A stretch of 64,000 bases of DNA from Agrypnia vestita (lineage: Eukaryota > Arthropoda > Insecta > Trichoptera > Phryganeidae): contig JADDOH010000159.1 in the NCBI GenBank assembly GCA_016648135.1, positions 19,442 through 83,441 of the forward strand. The letters are read 5' to 3'. A program made the position numbers and the translations under genes. Shown in pieces: positions 12,701 to 20,988 of the stretch (position 1 is its first letter; each line of letters opens with the position of its first letter). The notes below the pieces were generated by a model, which saw only the letters and a list, made by a program, of their open reading frames with translations, was not told the DNA's origin and did no database searches.

Positions 12701-15700
12701 CTCTAGAACAAGACCACCACAATCTAAAATGTCACATTCTCAGTAAATCATATTTGAAGTTTTCAACATTTTTTATTTATTTGTCTCAACATTATTCATA
12801 ACCAAACCATCAGGCTAGTGTATACATAATAGGGTGCTTCAAAAATGTATGAAATTTTTTAGTTAATTTTTTTCAGGCATATTTTCATACGTCTAAAAAC
12901 TTACTCGGTATTTTTTTCAGATTTTATAAAAGTCTTTTAGGAATCGTTACCAGCTGTGTAAGTGTAGGACTTAACTAAAAAATAGTTGGTATTTAAACTA
13001 TAAAAATGTATTTATTCATTTTTCTATGAAAATTGAATTAAGCTTAAGATTAAATAAATTAAATAATTACATGAAACATTTAAAAAATAAATATAATTAA
13101 AAGGAATAATAATTATTCAAGATGACGTCAACGTTAATTTTTTTGAGTCAGAAAATTTTCATCAATAATCTTTATCCGCCATGAGTAAATATTGCTTCTG
13201 CTCTTCTTCAGTGGAGTGAAAACAATTATCTTCCTCTTGATGACTCTTCCATGAGCAGTGCTCCCCTCTCTGCCATATCTTTTACAACTTTCTTAGAATT
13301 TACAAAAGTCTTAGCTTTATTGTAGTCATCATCATCTTTCCAAAAAATTAAACGAAAAAGTGACTGTGTTGAGAAAATTCAATATATGATTTGTAACAAA
13401 ATCCAAGTTTTTAACCACAAAGATAACATTTTTGAGGTTTGCTCGCTTTGGAGAACCTTCCAATCCTTGATTTTCGAGGGCAGTGACCATTCTCCGTTTA
13501 GTTCCCAAGGAAACTTCATCATCGAAGTATGCAAGTGCAACAAGCTCTTAGGGCAGATACCAAAGATGTTATTTTCAGAGATGTTTTTAACTTACTTCAC
13601 TTGTAAAGGCCATTATATGGGACAATCGTAAATTCAGTCTAAGAATAAAAGATACTTATTCCTCGAAAACTAGTTGCGATACTAACACATTTAAATACCC
13701 TTCCTAGGGAATTGGGAGAGGGATGGGTTCAACCTATCCATGGCTTATTGATTGATTAAAGCATTGCAATCATGGCCCTAAACAGCTCATATTTTCAACG
13801 GTAAATTAATTTAAATAAAAAATTTAAAAATAGTTTTTTATTTTTTTGACTATTGATAGCATATGAAAGTGTGCCCCGATAAAAAAGGATTAATTTTTTG
13901 AAGCACCAAATACATACTATATGCTTTTTGAATGTATTATTTATAGCCATATTGAAATCTTGGCCAGTGTTGTTTCAGATATTTTGAAACTATTTGATAT
14001 TGTAATACAGGAATAATTCATACAAATTATAAATAGTAGTAGCTAGAATCGAGAATATGGAAGTCTTACATTATCATAAATACTGACCAGGCAGTTAATT
14101 TGGCACTCACAGGTAAAAACTAGCATTTTTCAGTTTGTGGTGGTGTTGTCCTAGGAGTGTGATGTCTTTAGGTGGTGGTTTTAATTGAAAATTAAAAACG
14201 AAAGTAAAATATTTATACAATATTACATTTTTTTGTTTTCTGGTTTCAACCTTTCAATTTCAAATTTTATAGCACGTATGATATGTGTTTGTTATATTTT
14301 CAGCTGCGTTCCTGCACTTATTTTTTCCGGGATTGGTGCGAGAAACAGCCTTTGAATTATTTTACTCTCGAGTTGGACAGCACACTGCTGTAGGAAACTA
14401 CTGGAATGATCCTAGACATCAAAAACTATTTTATGACTACAGTGTGTTCTTACCTTATGTGAATAATGTGATAAGGTATTGAAATAATTCATAAATAAAT
14501 ACTACACCTTAAACGTAAATTTATATTATATTTGACACATTTTTGTTATGTTTAAATAAATAATTTGCATTGCGTGTCCCTAATATAAAATAAAATCTGC
14601 GTCAAATATTCATTCTTTATTTAAATACAATATTTATGTTAGGGAATTTTGCAATCCCTCTTATAAATGTTTAAAAAATACTTTCTTATGTGCAAACCAA
14701 TGAATAGGTCCAATGGATTAAATTTCCACACCCGTAATATCTGCAAGTGGAATAATCCGAGAATATGGTCCTGTTGTTCATACAGGTTCATTGTTCACAC
14801 ATACATACATACGTAATGAAAATAAGTATTTCACTATATAATTTAATGTCCTCTTAATTTAATCTAACTAAAATAATCGTAATCTAAATTAAACAAACCA
14901 AACCTGATAACCTAACCTAACCAAACCTCATATATTGCCTATGAAATGTCAAAATAGGCAGTGCATTTTTCGAAACTTTAAAGTGTAATATCTTATTTAA
15001 TACTTACTTTTTAAACGTAAATTATCTTTCATTTTGTTATTAGCACATTCAATAATATAGTGAAATAATCATTTTCGTTGTATATGCAATGGGACCAATA
15101 TCTTGGATTTAGACCTGCAAGTCACTAGCGGCATTAGTACTTTGAAATCTGCTGTACTCTCACAATTATTATCATTTTATTCAAACGTTAATACATCTTT
15201 ATATTCTATCAGATAAATATTCAATTTAAGAATGTTCTTAGGTTTTCACGGCCACTCAGAATCTTTTGGTTTGTGTCTTATGGCGTATTACGCTATGTTT
15301 TTACTACTTTTCGTTTTTACAGCCGACGTTTCAGATCCCATTGCAAGGTCCATCATCAGGGCTGATGTATTATTGTGAGTCTTGGTGTTGTGGTTAAGTA
15401 TTGGCTTACAATACCGTGTCGAAAGCAGTGTGAGAACGTTGTCAGTGTTGTGTTTATTATTGACTAGCAAAACCACGTCGTAAGCTCAGTATTTCTGTGT
15501 TTATGGGTTACGTGGCAATACCGTGTCGGATTCATGTGTTGTCTTGTGTTGTGTGTATGTTTCATCTCTTATCCAATCACTATCTCTGCGGAAACTGCAA
15601 CTGAGATTGAAGTGCCGGATACCACGATGTTTTTAATTTTGATCAATTTGAGACCATCATCTCTATTAATACATATTTATCGGGTGCTTGTAGATTTCGA

Positions 15701-18700
15701 ATGCTTCCTTGATAAGACGCGTATTGTGACTCTTAGGCTTTCCAAGGATTTTCAGTTCGAATGCAAATGATGGCCGGTATCCATAAAATGTTCAACCAGT
15801 GCTGATTTTCCTGGATGACGGAGTTTGCATACCTGTTTGTGCTCATCAACGCTTTTGGAAATTGTATGCGCCGTTTGCCCTATTTATACTTTATCGCAGT
15901 CTTGACAGTCGAGTCTATACACCCCGTCTGTTTCTAAACGATCTCTATCCTTCGCTGATCTCAAGAAGTCCTTAATTTTTTAGTTGGTTCCAAAAACTTT
16001 CTTGAGAGCTCTAGCAATTCTGTCCGTAACGCTTTGAACAAAAAGTAGAAAGGCAATTCCTTTGCACTCAGGTTCTGTACGTTTTTCGGGGTGATCAGAT
16101 TTCACTCTTATGATGTGCTGTAAATGTCGCTTTTGGTAACCATTGCCTTCCAGTGCGTCGCTGAGTGTTGTAATCTCTTCCTGTAGAAATTTGTTTCGGT
16201 ATATCCTTTTTGCCCTCGTGTCCAAATTGTTTATAAGACTTCTTTTTTGTGCTGGATGATGGTGGGAATTTGCATGTAAATATTCAATTTCATTTGTTTA
16301 CATGTACTGATTGCATCCGCCTGCAGGTCACATAATTTTACACTGTTTTCATAACATTGGATAGATTGTTAATACAGCTGAACTAGTCGAAAATAGTAAT
16401 GAGAAAATTTAAATGTTAAACAACAGAAAGAAAGAAAATGTAATTTATTATACAGTAGAACCTCGTCAATTCGAAATTCAAGGGACCCAAAATAAACATT
16501 CAGAATTACGTGAAATAGTGATGCGATTGTAAAATTTGCAAAGAATCGTTAAACTCACGAAAAGAATCATTAATTTTGTGCAAAACGTATGTTTTTTGTG
16601 TTTTTTGCATATTTTGAGAAATCATTTGCTTTTTCATTGCGAAAAAAATCTAATTATTTTTTCCAATACATCGTTTTTGAATGGCAATAATCGAAAAATT
16701 TTAGAGTTATCTTTAAATTTTTGGAAGGCTTCTTTAATATTCACTTTATTTTAATTTTCGATTCCATTTTTTTTCCTGCTCAGACAAAAAGCATAATAGT
16801 TTTTATATATCATCATCATCATCATTCTTGGCACTACAACCCTTGGTGGATGTTGGCCTCCTCAATAATTTTCCTCCATTCATCTCGGTCTAATGCCAGC
16901 TCTATCTCCAGTCTCAGTTTTTATATATACAATCGTTTATAAATATGTGAAAATAATCTGTGCATTTCAAGGCAACCAACTGAAGCACGCACAGGGTTCC
17001 CCAATTTTAGGGATTGCAACATAATATATGTAGAAAAGGAAGATTTTGCGAGGAACCGTGAAGAATATAAAGAACATTCCACACGGTTGGGCGTAATCAA
17101 AAAGGCTTGCCCATTGTTACTTTTTATAACTTATTAAATAAAACAATTTCTTGTTTGTGTGAATTATGTGATTTAAAACTTTAATTTATGGAGTAAGGAT
17201 CTAAAAAATAATTTTGCATTTTTAATTACTGGAGTTTTCGGTTATCGGTGTTAATCAACCATAAAATTAACATTTTAGGTCTGGTGTGTTTCAAAAATTT
17301 CAAATTTTAACAATTTTCAAATTATTGTTGTTTTACTGTATAAAATAATATATTTTTTATCTCTGAATTGGGTTAGTGACATTTAGGTTAAAATATTTTA
17401 TAATAAGGTTAGTAAATCCATGCAATTTACAAATATGTAGGTGCATATTCTCTACTTTAAGTCATAATTCGGATTGAGTTGTGAATTGAAGAGTATAAAC
17501 TGTTCCAAAGTATGTCTATTCTTTACTAGTGCAAATAACGCCTATTTACTTTTTTTTACTTGTAAATTTACTTAAATGTACTTAAATAGTTTTTTTAATT
17601 CAGAAGTGTTCTATGTACTTGAGTTTTATTTTTATAAATTTGATAATTGCAATGCATTTCTAGATCTGAAAAATCTGATCAGTTTAAAGAAGGTTTATTG
17701 AAACTGAAAAATATGATATTAATCGGAGGACCAGATGACCAAGTGATCACTCCATGGCAAAGCAGGTAACAGCTTTTTATCTTTTTCAAACTCTCACTTT
17801 ATAAAATATCTTTCCAAGCTGGTTAAACTTTTGTCACTCGTCTTTCGAAACTCAAATAATAAAAATATTTGTTGGCCGGATAATAATAAATTAATTATTA
17901 GTCAATTAAATTTATTTGGTAATAAGAACCATGATGAGGGTGATTCAGGTTTTTTTATACATCAGTTTAATGCAAATTTAGATCCCCTGGCTAATAATTT
18001 ATTTATTTACAAAACATATAAGGGATAGTCAAAAATTATGTACACTTTTTATCCTACAATTTATTGACACAAAGGTAGGGGTTCAACATGTACATTATTT
18101 TTCTACAAAGTCACCTCCCTTGTCAATGCACTTGGTCCTGCATTCCACAAACTTACATATTACTTCCAATAAGAACTTCAGTTGGTCGCCACTTTTGCAC
18201 TGCTTCTTGCACATCTAAATCTGTGGGAAAAACATCCTCGCAAACCATCCTGCAGCGGCCCAACGAAATAAAATAGAAAGAGCAAGATCTCGGTTGTAGA
18301 GAGGGTGTTCCAATACATCAAAATTCGAGTTGTTGTTTATGTGAGTGGTGTGGCGAACATGGGTCTCCCGCTGGGAGATGTTAGGAAAACCAGCTGCCGG
18401 GGAGAGCTGAAAGAGTTATCTGTATGACGCTCTCCTGTGGTTTGTTGTGACCTGGACAGAGTGAATTTTCTACTGGTCCGTGGTCGCGGCAGTGGGACCA
18501 AAACATATTGTGACGTCCTTTCTCTCCTTCTGGGAGTGGCTGTGAATACCTATGGTTGCCTTTACTGCTTCTCTGTCGGGGTATCGAGTAGCATGTATAC
18601 ATATTATAAGATAATTAATTTATTGTTTTTTATTCATTTGTTTGTTGCTGATATGTACATTCTCTTTATTACATGTAATAAATAAACTTGAAACCCAACA

Positions 18701-20988
18701 GATGCAGAAAGGGATGGAAAGTTGAAGTATCTTACATTCTATTCTTCTTTTGTTTCTACTTTATCTTTTTCTTTTATAATCTTTTGTTTCTCAAATACTA
18801 ACACAGCTTGTAAACTTTGATTAATAATAAATTTACGGGATAATTTGCTGAGAGGAACTGATGAAGAAGTAGACACTTCCATAACAGTTCCGGGATAAGG
18901 TGGGTCTCTGCCCCTTTCCGCTTTTTTCTCGCTTCCTGCACATCTAAGTCTATAGGAAAAACATCCTCGCAAACCATCCTGCAGTGGCCCAACGAAATGA
19001 AAGTCAGAAAAAGCAAGATCTAGGTTGTAGAGAGGGTGTTCCAATACATCAAAATTCAACTTGACGCTTATGTGAGTGGTGTGGAGTCAACAAGTGAATG
19101 GTGTGTCAACCAAATTGGTATTGGCAAGAATACACCTCGCGTTTGTTGCAAATTCCTGGCTTCAGGTCGTTTTCCAACATTTCTCTGTAAGTTAAGCTGT
19201 TGGTCGTAGACCCCATTTCCATGAAGTCTTCCAGTATAGGACCATTTGCATCTTTAAAAACTGTTGGCATAACTATTCCTGCCGATGGCTCAGTCTTGAA
19301 TTTTTTCTTGAGATTCCGGGTGTATTCACTCCATACTCTGGCATTTCTATTCTGGCTCATAGTGATGAACCCATGTTTCATCACCAGTGACTATTCTGCT
19401 CAAAGATGTGTCGTTGAAATAATCAAACAAGTGTTAGTAGATGTCAACACGTTTGAGCTTGTAGTCAGCAGTAAGCTGTATTAGTACCCATCACTTACAG
19501 ATTTTACAGAAGGCAAGCTCGTCGCGGATGATTTGATGGGCAGAACCATGACTAATGTTTAAAGAATATGCTATATATGAATATGCTGGCACTGCCTCTA
19601 TATTACGATAAAAATCTACAGTGAATTTCAGTCCATTTCACAACCTCTGACTAGAGAAATAGAATCACTGCTAATTTTTCTTTGGTGCAAACTGCTAGCG
19701 GAGCGGACTTTCACACTGTAATAGCCAGAAGGCAAATGACGCAATCGGACAAATTTCACATTTCACAACTTCAAAGGTGTGTTATAGCAAAAATGTACAT
19801 AATTTTTTACTCGCCTTGTAATTAGAATAAAATTTCACTAACTTGTATATAACATTTCAAAACTATTCTCAAGCGATAATAAATTGTTTGTCAAATATTT
19901 CACATGTAAATGAGAAAGTCCCGCCAAGCAAAATACAACTCGCTTGTTTCTTTTTATTTTTTGCTCAAGGTACAGAGATATACTGAAATCATCAAGTGTT
20001 CTTATGTTTGTTATAATAGAACTAGTGTAATGTTTGTTTATCTTACCATCAACATTTTTTTTAAATTAATACAAATATTGTTATACTTTTCCTTGTTTTC
20101 ATCAGCTTATAAAGCGAACTATCCTTTTTATATTTGTTCTGACTTTAAAATTTGGTTTCTTCCTTCACGTCTTATTATAAACTCCTATCAGTTCTTCAGG
20201 CCTTTGACCGGCCTAAAAGAGCCAAAAACACTACTAAGTAAAAGCATGTAAGTACAGTTTTATAAAAAATAAATAGTTTTTATACTAATATGAAAAAATT
20301 TAAAAACATGTTCCGGCGCCACACTGCGCGGATGATCCGCCGCTTTTCCGTTGTGTCAAATCGGCAAAGCAAATTGATCGACCGATCATTGGCGTAGTGT
20401 ATTTGATAAGCGCGTGTTGTATGGAAAGAAATGTAGCGGTGTTCCGCGACGGAAAAGACGGGATGGAAGATACGGTTAGTGTCGCACCGGTCTAAGAGTT
20501 TTTTTAATCACTCATTCTATTTTCTAAAAATTTTATTTTACATACATTATAATTTGTGAGCTAATATGAATCTTGATAATAAAAATGTATTTCGTAATTT
20601 CCGTAAATGAAGTTTTCTCATTCCACAATATAAACAAAATAAATATTCCCCAATATATTAAACGAAATTAATATGCAGTACCTTTATGATTATGATATTT
20701 ACAGTGTTATGTTTTTAATTACTTATTAAATTATTGCTTATTCTTTTTTATTCTCTGCTATAAGTTTATTTGTTTTTATATATTTTCAGTCACTTTGGAT
20801 ACTACGATCTCAATGAAACAGTGGTAGAACTAAAATCTCAGGAAATTTATACAAAGGATCTGATCGGCCTGAAATCCTTGGACAAAAAGGGACAGCTTCA
20901 TGTCATTACAGTTCCTGGAGTTGACCACTTTATGTGGCATAAAAATGAATCCATAGTAGATGACTATATTCTTCCATATTTAGATTAG
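3555..20988 (+). CDS. Ppt2: Lysosomal palmitoyl-protein thioesterase 2 (PPT2), six exons
   Basis: Hydrolyses thioester-linked long acyl groups in the lysosome (alpha/beta-hydrolase, PPT family). The coding exons are 3555-3704, 3994-4135, 6756-6863, 14304-14475, 17664-17765 and 20790-20988. All introns have GT/AG ends, and the joined frame is 873 nt: 290 residues plus TAG, close to the ~300 of known PPT2. Residues 1-22 look like a signal peptide (basic start, hydrophobic 10-20). VVIMHG (28-33) is the oxyanion-hole strand. GYSQGG (98-103) is the nucleophile elbow with Ser100. The [13 protein letters not shown] block (212-224) carries the acid, probably Asp215, and GVDHFMWH (268-275) carries the histidine, probably His271. 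NYWNDP, ISLSSPQ and FGYYD are PPT2-type blocks. N-glycosylation sequons lie at Asn85, 115, 233 and 277. The start was chosen because it gives the signal peptide directly before the conserved core and has A at -3. The only cysteine is residue 14, in the signal peptide. Function by homology is very likely; the introns (289 to 7440 bp) are transposon-rich. Confidence 0.95.
3994..4135 (+). CDS. Ppt2: PPT2 coding exon 2
   Basis: Residues 51-97 plus one base. Acceptor TATATTTCAG, donor CTTG|GTAAG. Carries the [16 protein letters not shown] block and ends just before the nucleophile elbow. Confidence 0.93.
4743..4919. mobile_element. Foldback repeat in PPT2 intron 2 with a decayed hammerhead-like core
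   Basis: TAGAATTTTCTGGGTTATTCTG at 4743-4764 is repeated in inverted form at 4898-4919 with one mismatch. The internal part at 4849-4875 (ACCCTGCAATGGAATCAGAA, then ACGTCAGCC) matches the 3' two thirds of the Penelope-associated hammerhead at 15320-15364, but the CTGATGA box is not intact. Read as a MITE-like derivative carrying a Penelope terminal segment. Confidence 0.5.
6626..6674. repeat. Perfect 22 bp stem hairpin just upstream of PPT2 exon 3
   Basis: AAAGATTGTACATAAAATAA... at 6626-6647 is followed after a 5-nt loop by its exact complement at 6653-6674. It ends ~80 bases before the exon 3 acceptor. It may be a tiny MITE or simply an RNA hairpin in the intron. Confidence 0.7.
6756..6863 (+). 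CDS. Ppt2: PPT2 coding exon 3 (nucleophile serine)
   Basis: Acceptor CTGTTTCAG, donor GGAG|GTATAC. The first codon is completed across intron 2 to give GYSQGG with Ser100. Also carries [13 protein letters not shown]. Confidence 0.94.
7375..8280. mobile_element. Non-autonomous pogo-like element (PPT2 intron 3)
   Basis: TA dinucleotides at 7373-7374 and 8281-8282 flank related terminal repeats: CAGAAAAACCCCATTAATTC and, inverted, CAGTAGAACCTTGTTGATTTC. TA targets and CAGTA-type ends are usual for pogo/Tigger members of the Tc1/mariner superfamily. The interior is AT-rich with no transposase seen. Confidence 0.6.
10083..10493 (+). pseudogene. GC-rich coding-like island, unknown origin
   Basis: Against a background near 30% GC this stretch is about 50% GC. 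It has one frame open over ~410 bases except for a single TAG before 10275. The first half is rich in Ser, Asp and Glu ([18 protein letters not shown], then [18 protein letters not shown]); the second half is basic. An overlapping 234-codon frame (9815-10519) is less protein-like and probably a shadow. The composition and lone stop suggest a decayed exon or retroelement gag-like piece captured by the surrounding transposon. I do not recognise the family. Confidence 0.35.
10641..10735. repeat. 36 bp tandem repeat, about 2.6 copies
   Basis: Units begin at 10641, 10677 and 10713 with the theme TAACTGATAAATGGTATAATA. Immediately followed by a LINE-type 3' tail. Confidence 0.8.
10745..10800 (+). 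mobile_element. 3' tail of a LINE
   Basis: GAGGCCTATATCCAGCAGAG followed by a GAAGAAGAAGAAG run resembles the '...CCTATGTCCAGCAGTGGA...' 3' end with simple-repeat tail common to RTE-like insect LINEs. Only the tail is present. Confidence 0.55.
11627..11695. mobile_element. MITE family 'CCATTTAAGAAAG', copy 1
   Basis: CCATTTAAGAAAGACAAT and its inverse ATTGTCTTTCTTAAAT border a 69 bp unit with inner GCTTACACATACTAAT. Two longer copies lie at 37919-38044 and 46387-46555. Confidence 0.75.
12833..13906 (-). mobile_element. TIR transposon with decayed coding region (PPT2 intron 3)
   Basis: GGTGCTTCAAAAA (12833) and its inverse TTTTTGAAGCACC (to 13906) bound a 1.07 kb unit. On the minus strand from about 13570 to 13130 a protein can be followed through frameshifts and stops: [47 protein letters not shown], then [16 protein letters not shown]. 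The pattern 'K.VND.AERG..L..E ... EEQKQ.LL' is one I associate with uncharacterised repeat-encoded proteins in insects and other invertebrates. I cannot assign a superfamily. The copy is dead. Confidence 0.5.
14304..14475 (+). CDS. Ppt2: PPT2 coding exon 4
   Basis: Acceptor ATATTTTCAG, donor ATAAG|GTATTG. Encodes [11 protein letters not shown] through [12 protein letters not shown] to VNNVI plus two bases of an arginine codon. The frame is consistent with exons 3 and 5. Confidence 0.93.
15234..16330 (-). mobile_element. Penelope-like retroelement fragment (RT C-terminus plus GIY-YIG nuclease)
   Basis: Reading the minus strand from ~16320: [18 protein letters not shown] and [20 protein letters not shown] (15980-16225), [20 protein letters not shown], then after a stop [20 protein letters not shown], a stop replacing the Tyr of the YIG motif, [11 protein letters not shown] and [20 protein letters not shown]. 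This is the RT-connection and C-terminal GIY-YIG endonuclease (GVYRL...IGQT) layout of Penelope-like elements. In-frame stops and a frameshift near 15745 make it a pseudogene. Toward 15234 follows the terminal repeat-like region with a hammerhead ribozyme. It lies antisense in PPT2 intron 4. Confidence 0.85.
15320..15364 (-). ncRNA. Hammerhead ribozyme of the Penelope-like element
   Basis: On the minus strand, in order: CAGCC (stem I), CTGATGA (catalytic box), an imperfect stem II with loop (GGACC/GGGATC around TTGCAAT), GAAA, the minimal palindromic stem III formed by ACGT, cleavage residue C after GT, and GGCTG (perfect complement of stem I). All core boxes of a type I hammerhead are intact. 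Hammerheads are known in Penelope-like element termini, and the GIY-YIG remnant next to it supports the call. Confidence 0.75.
16453..17338. mobile_element. Non-autonomous pogo-like element (PPT2 intron 4)
   Basis: CAGTAGAACCTCGTCAATTC at 16453 and the inverted CAGTAAAACAACAATAATTTG-type end at 17338 are flanked by TA. The subterminal text is shared with the 7375-8280 and 8315-11590 elements. No transposase seen. It carries an inserted LINE remnant at about 16805-16935. Confidence 0.6.
16805..16935 (-). mobile_element. LINE 3' remnant with CAT-repeat tail
   Basis: A CATCATCATCATC run followed by CTACAACCCTTGGTGGATGT and TTGGCCTCCTCAATAATTTTC resembles the antisense of an RTE-like LINE 3' end with its (GAT)n-type tail. 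No open frame. Confidence 0.45.
17664..17765 (+). CDS. Ppt2: PPT2 coding exon 5 (acid residue)
   Basis: Acceptor GCATTTCTAG, donor AGCAG|GTAACA. Encodes residues 192-224, ending in [13 protein letters not shown], the conserved block around the catalytic aspartate. Confidence 0.94.
18021..19818 (-). pseudogene. Broken mariner transposon with internal insertion (PPT2 intron 5)
   Basis: Terminal repeats GTCAAAAATTATGTACACTT (left) and, inverted, GAGTAAAAAATTATGTACAT (right) are flanked by TA at 18019-18020 and 19819-19820. Minus-strand transposase pieces are [12 protein letters not shown] (near 19350-19380), [35 protein letters not shown] (third catalytic Asp region, ~19000-19050) and the C-terminal [12 protein letters not shown] (~18130-18160). 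This is a D,D34D mariner transposase with stops and shifts; the middle Asp box (HDN) is lost. A ~150 bp piece of the transposase occurs twice (18205-18353 and 18932-19083), flanking a foreign 578 bp segment. Confidence 0.85.
18354..18931. mobile_element. Insertion inside the mariner, LINE-like 3' part plus unknown segment
   Basis: 18354-18706 is GC-richer and ends in AATAAATAAACTTGAAA, like the 3' end of a retroposed sequence. 18707-18931 is different. On the minus strand it encodes an open lysine-rich stretch ([30 protein letters not shown]) fused in frame to the mariner segment. The insertion is flanked by the ~150 bp duplicated mariner piece, which is ~88% identical between sides. The source is not recognised. 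Confidence 0.4.
20313..20490. mobile_element. GC-rich MITE 'CCGGCGCCACA', copy 1 (PPT2 intron 5)
   Basis: Begins CCGGCGCCACACTGCG and ends with an inverted relative (...GTGTCGCACCGG). Interior blocks AAATCGGCAAA, TCGACCGATCAT and TGTATGGAAAGAAATGTAGC are shared with a second copy at 48874-49053. ~180 bp, non-coding. Confidence 0.75.
20790..20988 (+). CDS. Ppt2: PPT2 coding exon 6 (histidine, stop)
   Basis: Acceptor TATATTTTCAG. Encodes [12 protein letters not shown] through [12 protein letters not shown] to YLPYLD-type end (ILPYLD) and TAG at 20986-20988. Confidence 0.94.

Noticed and set aside
14900..14935. CCTAACCTAACC run resembling insect telomeric (TTAGG)n
   Set aside because: Only two units within ordinary intron sequence; chance or relic, not a telomere.
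19910..20251. 113-codon plus-strand frame in PPT2 intron 5
   Set aside because: No domain, not needed for the PPT2 frame, and typical of AT-rich chance frames.
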